Shown here piece after piece: positions 1 to 8,257 of a stretch of DNA of 64,000 nt. The notes under the pieces were generated by a model. The model was given only the letters and a program-made list of their open reading frames with translations, was not told the origin of the DNA and searched no databases. This stretch comes from Luteibacter yeojuensis (GTDB taxonomy: Bacteria; Pseudomonadota; Gammaproteobacteria; Xanthomonadales; Rhodanobacteraceae): contig NZ_JAAQTL010000001.1 in NCBI RefSeq assembly GCF_011742875.1, positions 744,001 to 808,000 of the forward strand, given 5' to 3'. A program made the translations under genes and the position numbers. Position 1 is the first letter of the stretch; every line of letters starts with the position of its first letter.

Positions 1-8
1 CCATCATC

Positions 9-992
9 ATGCGGTCAGTCGAAATTCCAGAGTACGAAAAGGCAGGGCCTATCAGTAAAAATGCGGACTACGCTGTCATCGTGGACATAGGAACGGCAGC
101 CGATGGAACATCCCAATCCGTTGTCGTCTGGTATCAGCGTGGCGTGAGTGCCGGTCAATCACTGAACTTCTCGAACTTGATCGTCTACTACGAGCCTCGC
201 TGGGATCAGCGTGTTGCTCCGTACTTCCGGGTTCGCGTCATGGACGTTACCAAGGAAAAAAACGACGAGACGCGCCGCGATCTTGACCGGATACAGAAGC
301 TAAGTATGAATGTCGCAGGTTTGGCGTCGAATCCCATAGTGGTGCCTTCGGTCGCCGTAGCATTCAATGTCGCGGATCTTATTCTTTCCCATGAAGAGAA
401 CCGTTTGGTGCTGGACTATTCGGTCCAGCTCTATTCGGCGGCCGCCGCAGCGGCCGCGGGGTCCGGAGGCCTTGGTCAACTCCAAAAGGGATCGTACATA
501 GTAGTTGGCCGACCAAACGGGGCCGACCGGACCTATTGGAACTCGAAGTTTGCGTTTTCTCCTGATAGCCGCATACTCACCGCTGACGGAACAAATCAAC
601 ATGTTCCTGTCGCTTTGATCACCGTAGGCGCATTCGAGAGTATCGTCCCGAAGCTGGTCGTAGATCGCTCCGTAGCCTTGACCAAATTGCTGTCTGACGA
701 TCCCCAATCAACGGCCATAGAGCAGATCGATCATGCTTCAACACTCCTCGGAGCAAGTGTCGAAGCGTATGTGATGGGAGAAAAGCTTCGTCGCTACAAC
801 GACGCCAAGTGGGTGGACGACATGATTCCGAGGATTACGGCGAAGTCTTTTCAGGATCTCATAGGGGCGGAAGATCAATTCTTTCTTTTGAGAGCGCTGT
901 CGGATTGCCTGAGGCCCAAGGCACCCTTCGCAAACATAGAGGAGGCGCGCCTTTACCGCATAGCCCATCCCGATCAGGAGTGTGCTCGATGA
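9..992 (+). CDS. Hypothetical protein, possibly 5'-partial
   Basis: I do not recognise this 327-residue protein. The frame is open to the window edge, so the ATG at 9 may not be the true start. It has a beta-rich first half, an alanine run near residue 145 and no obvious signal peptide or membrane segment. It overlaps the downstream lipoprotein gene by ATGA, so the two are probably co-translated. Base composition is visibly more AT-rich than the rest of the window, which suggests separate acquisition. Function unknown. Confidence 0.6.
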   Translation: MRSVEIPEYEKAGPISKNADYAVIVDIGTAADGTSQSVVVWYQRGVSAGQSLNFSNLIVYYEPRWDQRVAPYFRVRVMDVTKEKNDETRRDLDRIQKLSMNVAGLASNPIVVPSVAVAFNVADLILSHEENRLVLDYSVQLYSAAAAAAAGSGGLGQLQKGSYIVVGRPNGADRTYWNSKFAFSPDSRILTADGTNQHVPVALITVGAFESIVPKLVVDRSVALTKLLSDDPQSTAIEQIDHASTLLGASVEAYVMGEKLRRYNDAKWVDDMIPRITAKSFQDLIGAEDQFFLLRALSDCLRPKAPFANIEEARLYRIAHPDQECAR

Positions 993-1468
993 AGGTTTCT
1001 TGCATCGTGCGTCGCGCCGCGTGCTTGGTACTCATTGCCATGGTGTTTTCTGGTTGCGCCACAAAGCAATTCAGTGCAAACGTAGGACCATCGAGGATGG
1101 ATAGCTATTCGATCTATCTAACTACGTTGAAATTGGATCATGGCGTAAACGACACTAGTACCCTATTCGATCGATTGCGTGATCATCTAAGCGATGAGTT
1201 GACGAAACAGGGCTTCGCAGGCGCGTCATCATCCCTGGATCAGTACTACTGGGTGGACGTCGATGTCGGCGAGAATCCCCTGCGATTTTGGCACTTTGGT
1301 ATTCAATTAGCTCCGACGCCGCAGGATGGTGGGGGGATCGCTGTAATCTTAAGAGAGGCCAGCGATATGCGTGGACCCAAATATGCCCCTCAACCCGACG
1401 AACTGGGCGCAAACCTGCGCTCGAAGCTGAAAGCGGCATTTCAAGCGGCAGTAAGCCCCGGCATGTGA
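989..1468 (+). CDS. Predicted lipoprotein, function unknown
   Basis: 159 residues. A longer reading from 809 is possible, but the ATG at 989 overlaps the stop of the upstream gene (ATGA) and begins a classic lipoprotein signal: MKVSCIVRR, a hydrophobic stretch, then the lipobox FSGC with the acylated Cys near residue 23. The mature part is a small alpha/beta protein that I cannot assign to a named family. Like its upstream partner it is less GC-rich than the neighbours. Probably anchored in the inner leaflet of the outer membrane. Confidence 0.75.
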   Translation: MKVSCIVRRAACLVLIAMVFSGCATKQFSANVGPSRMDSYSIYLTTLKLDHGVNDTSTLFDRLRDHLSDELTKQGFAGASSSLDQYYWVDVDVGENPLRFWHFGIQLAPTPQDGGGIAVILREASDMRGPKYAPQPDELGANLRSKLKAAFQAAVSPGM

Positions 1469-1516
1469 GAGGAAAACGGCAACCGAAGAGGACGTCGCTT
1501 TATTGGTTATCGGCAA

Positions 1517-1681
1517 CTAAACCTCGAGTTCCTTGACCATCACCAGAGCGCTGGCCGGGCACAAGCCGGCAAACTGCCGGGTGCTCCGGATATCGGCAGG
1601 CACCTCCTCTCGATCGACACGCCGATAGCCGCGTTCGACGAAATAATCCGTGGCTGTCGTCGTCAGCAGGAACAGCTTCGC
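1517..1681 (-). pseudogene. 5'-truncated remnant of ArsN-type GNAT acetyltransferase
   Basis: Only about 54 C-terminal codons remain, reading AKLFLLTTTATDYFVERGY and ending CPASALVMVKELEV. This matches the C-terminal part of ArsN2-like arsenic-locus acetyltransferases (LLTTTAxxYFxRxGY and a final CPASAxxM block), from family knowledge. Upstream codons up to 1732 are open but do not look like the family, so the acetyl-CoA binding core is missing. It lies directly downstream of arsH on the same strand. A short expressed fragment cannot be excluded. Confidence 0.6.
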
Positions 1682-1802
1682 GAAACCCGGGCGGCGGCAT
1701 GCCGTTGAACAGCCACCACCAGCATGTGCCATCGCGGTCTTCCGGTCGTGCCCTTTCCACGCGCTTCATCGGAGATGGTTCCTCGTACGGTAAGGTGGAA
1801 AT

Positions 1803-2522
1803 TCAGTCCGTTTCCACAACGCCCGCCGCGCGTGCCAGCGCGCGGGCGGCATCGCCCTTGCGCTCACTGTAACGGCTGACCAGATAATCGCTGCGCCCGC
1901 GCACCATCAGCGTGAACTTCATCAGCTCTTCCATCACGTCCACGACGCGGTCGTAGAACGCGGAGGGCTTCATGCGCCCCTGGTCGTCGAATTCCTGCCA
2001 GGCCTTGGCGACGGACGACTGGTTGGGGATGGTCACCATGCGCATCCACCGGCCGAGCACGCGCAATGCATTGACCACATTGAACGACTGGGATCCCCCG
2101 CTGACCTGCATGACGGCGAGTGTCCGCCCCTGGGTCGGACGCACGCTGCCGTCTTCGAGGGGAAGCCAGTCGATCTGGTTCTTGAAGACCCCGGTGAGGG
2201 TGCCGTGGCGCTCGGGGCTCACCCACACCTGGCCTTCCGACCAGGTGGACCAGTCGCGCAGCCGCTGCACCTCGGGGTGACTGGACGGCACGCTGTCGAG
2301 CAACGGTAGCTGGTGCGGGTCGAAGACGCGGGTTTCCGCGCCCATGTGACGGAGTACCCGTTCGGCTTCGAGCGCGAGCTTCCGGGAGAAGGATTGCGGA
2401 CGCAGGGAGCCGTAGAGGATGAGGATGCGGGGCGGGTGGCCGGCGTCTTCGACGGAGCGGAGCCGGGGGGCTTCCGGACCGGGCAGCAGGTCGGCGTGGA
2501 GGTGGGGCAGGTCGGTAGGCAT
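1803..2522 (-). CDS. arsH: ArsH, NADPH-dependent FMN reductase of arsenic locus
   Basis: 239 residues, the usual ArsH length. ArsH is a flavodoxin-like flavoprotein that oxidises trivalent organoarsenicals or reduces metals using NADPH. The N-terminal extension leads into the flavin-binding strand [20 protein letters not shown], followed by [32 protein letters not shown] and [11 protein letters not shown], all hallmarks of the family. It is divergent from arsR with a 40-bp gap, so both are probably controlled by ArsR. The start at 2522 gives the normal N terminus. Confidence 0.93.
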   Translation of the reverse strand: MPTDLPHLHADLLPGPEAPRLRSVEDAGHPPRILILYGSLRPQSFSRKLALEAERVLRHMGAETRVFDPHQLPLLDSVPSSHPEVQRLRDWSTWSEGQVWVSPERHGTLTGVFKNQIDWLPLEDGSVRPTQGRTLAVMQVSGGSQSFNVVNALRVLGRWMRMVTIPNQSSVAKAWQEFDDQGRMKPSAFYDRVVDVMEELMKFTLMVRGRSDYLVSRYSERKGDAARALARAAGVVETD

Positions 2523-2562
2523 GGGCTTGTTCGAGGCTCGGTGTTTCGACTATTCTAGTTTT
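2523..2562. promoter_or_regulatory. Divergent arsH / arsR promoter-operator region
   Basis: Only 40 bp separate the two start codons. On the plus strand a -10-like TATTCT (2551-2556) ends six bases before the arsR ATG, so the expected transcription start coincides with that ATG and arsR may be leaderless; no Shine-Dalgarno sequence is present. An imperfect TCGA...TCGA dyad (about 2531-2549) could be the ArsR operator. Inferred from sequence only. Confidence 0.4.
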
Positions 2563-2889
2563 ATGGAAACGAATGATGCAATCGCCGCCCTCACGGCGCT
2601 GGGCCACGCCAAGCGTCTTGCCATCTTCCGGCTGTTGGTGGTCGCCGGTCCCGCCGGGCGCATGGCCGGCGACATCGGCGACGCGCTGGGCATGCCCGGC
2701 GCCACGCTGTCGTTTCACCTGAAGGAGCTGGTGCATGCCCGCCTGATCACGGGGGAAGCCCAGGGCCGCTTTGTCTGCTACCGGGCGGCTTTCGATGCCA
2801 TGAACGGCCTGATCGCCTACCTGACCCACAACTGTTGCGCGGACAGTCCCGGTGCCGAATGCGCACCGTCGACCGACGCCTGCTGCTGA
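2563..2889 (+). CDS. arsR: ArsR-family arsenite-responsive repressor
   Basis: 108 residues with a winged helix: ALGHAKRLAIFRLLV, the recognition region MPGATLSFHLKEL and wing GRFVCYRA. It represses the ars genes until As(III) binds. There is no CVC motif in the DNA-binding helix; instead cysteines sit at the C terminus (Cys91, Cys92, Cys100, Cys107, Cys108), resembling the AfArsR-type site in which a CC pair plus a further Cys bind arsenite. A longer reading from 2419 would run into the arsH promoter and is not credible. Followed by arsC after 19 bp. Confidence 0.92.
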   Translation: METNDAIAALTALGHAKRLAIFRLLVVAGPAGRMAGDIGDALGMPGATLSFHLKELVHARLITGEAQGRFVCYRAAFDAMNGLIAYLTHNCCADSPGAECAPSTDACC

Positions 2890-2908
2890 CCCCGCCAAGG
2901 ATCTTGCC

Positions 2909-3421
2909 GTGACCCATCGCGTTCTGTTCGTCTGCACGGGCAATTCCGCCCGCAGTGTCCTGGCCGAAGCCACATTGCGGGCCTGGGGTGGAGGGCGTTT
3001 CGAGGCGTTCAGCGCCGGCAGCCAGCCCACGGGACGGGTCAACCCGTATGCCCTCGCCACGCTCGGCGCCGATGGCATATCCACGGCGGGTCTGCGCAGC
3101 AAGTCATGGGACGAATTCTCGGGAGAAGGCGCCCCGCCGATCGACCTGGTCGTGACCGTGTGCGACAGCGCGGCCGCCGAACCCTGCCCGGTGTTCTTCG
3201 GCGACTTCGTGCGCACCCACTGGGGCCTGCCCGATCCGGCGGCGGTGGAGGGCGACGATGCCGCGAAGCGTGCGGCCTTCGCGCAGGCGCACGCCACGAT
3301 CAAGGCGCGCCTCATGGCCTTCCTCACGTTGTCGCCGGAGACCTGGGCGGATCGCGAGGCGTTGAAGACCGCGCTGGATCGCATCGGCTTCATCCAGTCC
3401 GAGGATGCCGCCCGTGTCTGA
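2909..3421 (+). CDS. arsC: ArsC, low-molecular-weight phosphatase-type arsenate reductase
   Basis: 170 residues from a GTG at 2909, with AAGGA eight bases upstream. It reduces arsenate to arsenite for export by ACR3. The N-terminal P-loop VLFVCTGNSARSVLAE carries the nucleophilic Cys of the CX5R motif; downstream come WDEF and VTVCDSAAAEPCPVF, which holds the further cysteines used in the disulfide relay, and the LPDPAAVEG loop with the Asp-Pro general acid. The tail (from TLSPETWADREALK) is longer than in minimal ArsC proteins. The 3' end overlaps acr3. Confidence 0.92.
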   Translation: MTHRVLFVCTGNSARSVLAEATLRAWGGGRFEAFSAGSQPTGRVNPYALATLGADGISTAGLRSKSWDEFSGEGAPPIDLVVTVCDSAAAEPCPVFFGDFVRTHWGLPDPAAVEGDDAAKRAAFAQAHATIKARLMAFLTLSPETWADREALKTALDRIGFIQSEDAARV

Positions 3422-4520
3422 CTCCGTCGCCCGTCCGTCCATCGGATTCTTCGAGCGATACCTGACGCTGTGGGTGGCCGCGTGCATCGTGATCGGCACG
3501 GCGCTGGGCCATTGGTTACCCGGGCCGTTCACCGCACTGGGTGCGATGGAAGTCGCCAGGGTCAACCTGCCGGTCGCCGTGCTGATCTGGCTGATGATCG
3601 TGCCGATGCTGTTGCGTATCGACCTGGGCGCGATGCGTCAGGTGAGTCGGCATTGGAAAGGCATCGGCGTCACGCTGTTCATCAACTGGGCCGTGAAACC
3701 CTTTTCGATGGCGCTGCTCGCGTGGCTGTTCCTGCGCCATGTCTTCGCCGGTTACCTGCCGGCGGAGCAGGTGGGAAGCTATGTGGCCGGACTGATCCTG
3801 CTGGCGGCGGCACCATGCACCGCGATGGTCTTCGTGTGGAGCAACCTCTGCGGCGGCGAGCCGAATTTCACGCTGAGCCAGGTCGCCATCAACGACGGCA
3901 TCATGGTGGTGGCCTTCGCACCCTTGGTAGCGCTGTTGCTCGGCGTGTCGGCCATCACCGTCCCCTGGACGACGCTGGTCCTGTCGGTGGGCCTTTACAT
4001 CGTGCTGCCCGTGATCGGAGCCGCGCTGCTGCGGCGGGCGATCCTGGCGCGCGGCGGCGAGACGGCCTTGGCGGAGTGGCTGCGTCGGCTGGGCCCCGTA
4101 TCGCTGGCTGCGTTACTCGTCACCCTCACACTGCTGTTCGGGTTCCAGGGCAGGCAGATCCTGGCGCAACCGCTCGTTATCGCCATGCTCGCGGTGCCCA
4201 TCCTGGTGCAGGTGTATTTCACCTCGGGGCTGGCCTACCTGCTGAACCGCTGGCTGGGCGTCGAACACTGCGTGGCGGGGCCATCGGCGTTGATCGGTGC
4301 CAGCAACTTCTTCGAGCTTGCCGTGGCGGCCGCGGTCAGCCTGTTCGGCCTGAACTCGGGCGCGGCATTGGCGACCGTCGTGGGCGTGCTGGTGGAGGTG
4401 CCGGTGATGCTTTCGGTGGTCCGTATCGTCAATCGCTCGAAGGCCTGGTACGAAGGCGCCACACCCGCCAGGCGACGCATGCCACGAGCGCATTCAGAAC
4501 CATCATCCCGACCCAGATAA
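3405..4520 (+). CDS. acr3: ACR3-family arsenite efflux permease
   Basis: 371 residues, about ten membrane helices, inner membrane. It exports arsenite using the proton motive force. Family signatures: FFERYLTLWVAACIVIG at the N terminus, AAPCTAMVFVWSNLCGGEP with the essential Cys in helix 4, SQVAINDGIMV, and GPSALIGASNFFELAVA. Starts at 3405 (or GTG 3414), overlapping arsC. The normal ACR3 end is about at VNRSKAWYE; the last 22 residues are Arg/Pro-rich and lie antisense to the 3' end of the CPBP gene (92-bp overlap). Confidence 0.92.
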   Translation: MPPVSDSVARPSIGFFERYLTLWVAACIVIGTALGHWLPGPFTALGAMEVARVNLPVAVLIWLMIVPMLLRIDLGAMRQVSRHWKGIGVTLFINWAVKPFSMALLAWLFLRHVFAGYLPAEQVGSYVAGLILLAAAPCTAMVFVWSNLCGGEPNFTLSQVAINDGIMVVAFAPLVALLLGVSAITVPWTTLVLSVGLYIVLPVIGAALLRRAILARGGETALAEWLRRLGPVSLAALLVTLTLLFGFQGRQILAQPLVIAMLAVPILVQVYFTSGLAYLLNRWLGVEHCVAGPSALIGASNFFELAVAAAVSLFGLNSGAALATVVGVLVEVPVMLSVVRIVNRSKAWYEGATPARRRMPRAHSEPSSRPR

Positions 4521-5220
4521 GCGGTTGCGAATCGGCCGGGATGTCCGAACGAAAGACCGGTTGCCAGAGCGACCCGGCGCTCGTCCGCAACCACGCATCC
4601 TGTCCCAGGTTGTTGGCAATGTGGAACGCCGCGACGAAAGGCAGGCTGCGGGTCGCGAGCATGAGGCAACCGTACATGACGCTTGCGGAGCCGACGACAA
4701 GCAGGGCTGCCAGCCACGGCACGCCACCGGCCATGTGCATGCCGACGAAGATCGCGGTGGGTACGAGGACCGCCATGACGGCACCGATGCTGCGCAGAAG
4801 GAAATACATGCCATAGGTTCGGTAGCCCACTTCCTCGGCGATGCCCATGCCGATGCTGGCGAGCGTTCCCAGCACGAAGGCCGTCCCGCTGAATCCGGGA
4901 TTGGACGTCCAATGGAATGGCGAGGCGAGGTAGATCGGTATCGACCAGGCAAGGGCGAGGAGCAGGCCGCCCGCGAGACCGGTCGGGACCTGCCACCACG
5001 CACGGCGGGTTAGGCCGTAGCGCGCCCAGGTCGAGCCGCCTCTGCGCAGGTAGACCCAGGTCAAGGCGACCACGAGGCACATCACCAGCGCGCATTTCGC
5101 GAACCACGCCACCATGGGGCCCGCCGTGACCGGCACCAGGAGGGTGGTCGCCAGCGAACCGCCGAATGCCGAAAGCGCGACGAGCAGGAAATATCCCGCG
5201 ATATGGAAGAAGGATTTCAT
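4429..5220 (-). CDS. CPBP-family intramembrane metalloprotease
   Basis: 263 residues with about seven membrane helices. It carries the motifs of the CPBP/Abi family (PF02517): EExxxR in GIAEEVGYRTYG, FxxxH in IFVGMHMAGG and HxxxN in FHIANNLG, so the di-metal protease site looks intact. The substrate is unknown. It starts by an ATGA overlap with the upstream SDR gene, and its 3' end overlaps acr3 tail to tail. The long frame reading back to 6426 is an artefact of open high-GC sequence. Confidence 0.85.
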   Translation of the reverse strand: MKSFFHIAGYFLLVALSAFGGSLATTLLVPVTAGPMVAWFAKCALVMCLVVALTWVYLRRGGSTWARYGLTRRAWWQVPTGLAGGLLLALAWSIPIYLASPFHWTSNPGFSGTAFVLGTLASIGMGIAEEVGYRTYGMYFLLRSIGAVMAVLVPTAIFVGMHMAGGVPWLAALLVVGSASVMYGCLMLATRSLPFVAAFHIANNLGQDAWLRTSAGSLWQPVFRSDIPADSQPLIWVGMMVLNALVACVAWRVWRLRTRPSSD

Positions 5221-5972
5221 CGGCCGCCGGCAACGTCGAGGATCGCACCCGTCGTGTACGACGCTTCGTCGGAGAGCAGCCAGACGATGGCCGCGGCCAC
5301 TTCGGAGGCCTGGCCCGGACGTTGCAGCGGAATGACGCCGGCCCGCTGCCAGGCCCTGTCGGGCTGTCCGCCGCTGGCATGTATCTCGGTATCGATGATG
5401 CCGGGCCGTACGCAGTTCACCCGTACGCCTCTGCCCGCCAGCTCCTGCGCCAGTCCGAGCGTCAGCGTGTCGACGGCGCCCTTGGAGCCCGCGTAATCGA
5501 CGTACTCGTTGGCCGAACCGATCCGCGAGGCGATGGAGGAAACATTGACGATGGCACCACCCGGGCCGCCTCGATCCGTGGAAAGGCGTCGTGCGGCTTC
5601 CCGCGCGCTGAGGTAGGCACCCAGAATATTCGTATCGAAGACACGACGCATCCGCGACACGTCCATGTCCGCGAGCAGGGAGGCCGGGGCGACGATACCC
5701 GCGTTGTTGACCAGCGCCGTGACCGGACCGAATGCTTCGGCGAGTCGATCGAACATGCCGATGACATCGCCTTCGATCGCGACGTCGCCCTGTATCGCCA
5801 GGGCCTGTCCGCCGGCCCGTTGGATGGTCGCGACGGCTTCCCCGGCGGCGCCGGCATCGCGCTGGTAGTTGATGCCGACCTTCCAGCCGCGAGAGGCCGC
5901 CAGTTCGGCGGTCGCCCGGCCGATGCCGCGGCTTCCGCCGGTGATGAGAACCACATGTCCTTGTTCGCTCAC
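5217..5972 (-). CDS. SDR-family NAD(P)-dependent oxidoreductase
   Basis: 251 residues, classical short-chain dehydrogenase. Cofactor motif TGGSRGIG near residue 11, NNAG near residue 88, catalytic Ser in NVSSIASRIG and YxxxK in YVDYAGSKGA. The end (YTTGAILDVAGGR) is typical of the YgfF/glucose-dehydrogenase-like group. The substrate cannot be deduced. It is the first gene of a two-gene unit with the CPBP protease and is divergent from the MOSC gene (64-bp gap). Confidence 0.88.
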   Translation of the reverse strand: MSEQGHVVLITGGSRGIGRATAELAASRGWKVGINYQRDAGAAGEAVATIQRAGGQALAIQGDVAIEGDVIGMFDRLAEAFGPVTALVNNAGIVAPASLLADMDVSRMRRVFDTNILGAYLSAREAARRLSTDRGGPGGAIVNVSSIASRIGSANEYVDYAGSKGAVDTLTLGLAQELAGRGVRVNCVRPGIIDTEIHASGGQPDRAWQRAGVIPLQRPGQASEVAAAIVWLLSDEASYTTGAILDVAGGR

Positions 5973-6036
5973 GTCGGACGCTCCTGGAATACAATGGCTT
6001 GACGTTGGTCATGAATCCTAACAAAGCCCTCCCACG

Positions 6037-6684
6037 ATGAGCGATGCATTCCCCATCGGAAAGGTCCTGATCGGAGCCATCGCCCTGCTGGGCGACTCCG
6101 GCAAGACCAGCGCCATCCACAAGGTGCCGACGAACCGGCGCATGCGCGCGACGCGTATCGGATTCGCCGACGATAGCCAGGCGGACCTGAAGCACCATGG
6201 CGGCGAAGAAAAGGCCATCCACCATTACCCCTTCGATCACTACGCGGGCTGGCGTGAAGAAGTCGGTGCCGCACCCGTGCTGGAGCGGCCCGGCGCGTTC
6301 GGCGAGAACCTGTCGACGAGCGGATTGACCGAGCGGGATGTCTCCGTCGGCGATGTTTTCCGGATCGGCACCGCCACGCTCCAGGTGAGCCAGGGGCGTC
6401 AGCCGTGCTGGAAACTCAACGCCCACTTCCAGGTCGAGGACATGGCCTCACGCGTTCAGACGTCGGGCCGGACGGGCTGGTACTACCGCGTGCTCGAGGA
6501 AGGGGACGTATTGCCCGGCGCGACGCTCGAACGCATCGACAGGGCGACGCCGGAATGGACGATCGAGCGCCTCTGGCGCACGCTTTACGTCGACCGGCAC
6601 GACCGCGACTCGCTGGAGGCGCTCGCCAACCTGTCCACGCTGTCGGAAGGCTGGCGGCAATTGGCGGCCCGACGGGCGCGCTGA
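6037..6684 (+). CDS. MOSC-domain protein, YiiM type
   Basis: 215 residues. MOSC domain (roughly residues 40-165) with HHGGEEKAIHHYPFDHY, the GENL motif and the conserved Cys in SQGRQPCWKLN, followed by a three-helix C-terminal region as in E. coli YiiM. MOSC proteins carry molybdenum cofactor or sulfur to partner enzymes; YiiM reduces N-hydroxylated compounds. Single gene, divergent from the SDR. Confidence 0.88.
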   Translation: MSDAFPIGKVLIGAIALLGDSGKTSAIHKVPTNRRMRATRIGFADDSQADLKHHGGEEKAIHHYPFDHYAGWREEVGAAPVLERPGAFGENLSTSGLTERDVSVGDVFRIGTATLQVSQGRQPCWKLNAHFQVEDMASRVQTSGRTGWYYRVLEEGDVLPGATLERIDRATPEWTIERLWRTLYVDRHDRDSLEALANLSTLSEGWRQLAARRAR

Positions 6685-6773
6685 CGCTCTCGCCTCTCCG
6701 CCCAATAGATCGCCGCGGCTCCGGAGCGTGGGTTTTCGCACGGCATTGACCATGCGCGGCCGATCATTACCCC

Positions 6774-8123
6774 ATGATCCCGCTCTGGTGGCTAGTGCTG
6801 ACTGGCACCCTCTTGTTGGCCACGTCCTTCCTTTCGGGGTGGATCCATCGAGGGCCCGTCACGACGTTCGCGATTTACCTCGTCGTCGGCATTCTCATCG
6901 GCCCGGGCGTTCTCGCCCTGACGAAACTCCCCTCCACGGTGGAACACATTCACTGGTTGCACCTGGCGACCGAGGCTGCGCTGGTCGTGTCGCTGTTCGT
7001 GACCGGGCTCAAGCTTCGTCTGTCGTTTCGCGATCCGGGATGGCGCATGGCGGCGCGCCTCGCCTTGCCGGCCATGGTGCTCACGGTCGCCGGCGTGGCT
7101 GCCGTCGTCTACCTGGGGCTGGGCTGGCCGTTTGCCGCCGCGCTGGCGCTTGCCGCCGTCGTCAGTCCGACCGATCCGGTGCTGGCGTCGCTGGTTTCCG
7201 TCGACGATGCGCGCGACGACGATGCCCTTCGCGTGGCGCTGTCGGGAGAAGCGGGTCTCAACGACGGTACGGCGCTGCCGTTTCTCTTCCTCGCCCTGGG
7301 GCTGATGAAGTCGACCGGGGGGACGGCGAACATGCTGACGCATTGGGCGACGGTCGATGTCGCGTGGGGATTGGCGGGAGGCCTCCTCATCGGTTTCGCC
7401 GGCGGGTGGGGCCTGGGGTACGTCGGCACCCACCTGCGTCATGCCGCTCGCGATATCGCGCCAAGCGATTTCCTCGCCCTCGGCATCATGATCGTCGTGT
7501 ACGCGCTGAGTCAGCTGGTCGAGGCGTCCGGCTTCCTCGCGGCGTTCGCGGCCGGCGTAGGTCTGCGCCGCGTGGAGCTCCTGGTCAGTGTCCGGAACAC
7601 GGAAAAGGCGGAGGAGGGGGAGGCCCTCGACGAGCCCGCCGAAACGAAGATCAAGCCCAACGAGCGGGCGCAGGCGAACATCGAACATCCCAGGGAAAGC
7701 GTGGGGTGGGTGGTATCCGATGCACTCTCGTTCGGCGAGACCGTCGAGCGGCTGATTGCCTCGGCGCTGGTGCTCGCGGTGGGCATAGCGGTCGTTCCGG
7801 CCTTCAGTTCGGAAGGCATCTGGCTTGCGGCCGTCCTCATGTTCCTCATCCGCCCTCTGGCGGTCTGGCTGGCGACGATAGGCAGCGGCGTGCCATGGCA
7901 GAGACGGCTCCTTATCGGCTGGTTCGGCATTCGCGGGCTGGGAAGCCTGAATTACATGGCGTTCGCGATCGGGCATGGATTCACCGGAGCGCCGGGAAGG
8001 GAGTTCGAGGGCGCCGTGTTGACCGTGGTCGCGGTGAGCGTGGTCATGCATGGCATCAGCGTGACGCCGCTGATGCAATGGCGGGCCCGGGCCATCGAAG
8101 CCGCGAAGCGCGGGCGGGCCTGA
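6774..8123 (+). CDS. CPA1-family Na+/H+ antiporter (NhaP type)
   Basis: 449 residues, about twelve membrane helices, inner membrane cation:proton antiporter. Diagnostic segments are PTDPVLASLVSVDDA (discontinuous helix) and GEAGLNDGTALPFLFLA with the acidic transport residues, then IRGLGSLNYMAFAIGHGF. A charged cytoplasmic loop near residues 275-320 (EKAEEGEALDEPAETKIK) is longer than in minimal members. Monocistronic as far as can be seen; no clear terminator follows. Confidence 0.87.
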   Translation: MIPLWWLVLTGTLLLATSFLSGWIHRGPVTTFAIYLVVGILIGPGVLALTKLPSTVEHIHWLHLATEAALVVSLFVTGLKLRLSFRDPGWRMAARLALPAMVLTVAGVAAVVYLGLGWPFAAALALAAVVSPTDPVLASLVSVDDARDDDALRVALSGEAGLNDGTALPFLFLALGLMKSTGGTANMLTHWATVDVAWGLAGGLLIGFAGGWGLGYVGTHLRHAARDIAPSDFLALGIMIVVYALSQLVEASGFLAAFAAGVGLRRVELLVSVRNTEKAEEGEALDEPAETKIKPNERAQANIEHPRESVGWVVSDALSFGETVERLIASALVLAVGIAVVPAFSSEGIWLAAVLMFLIRPLAVWLATIGSGVPWQRRLLIGWFGIRGLGSLNYMAFAIGHGFTGAPGREFEGAVLTVVAVSVVMHGISVTPLMQWRARAIEAAKRGRA

Positions 8124-8257
8124 GAACCGCGGGCGGCCTGTCGAGCGCGTCACTGTTGCACCGCGGTGTCGGCCAGAGGGTATAGACGCCGGTGTTATGG
8201 GCAGGGGGCATGACAGGGCGCAAGCTGGCCGCGCATCACTCGTTCACGGAGACCATC

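Noticed and set aside
4429..6426. Apparent 665-residue fusion containing the CPBP protease
   Set aside because: The upstream part is an out-of-frame reading of the SDR gene; the protease has its own ATG in an ATGA overlap.
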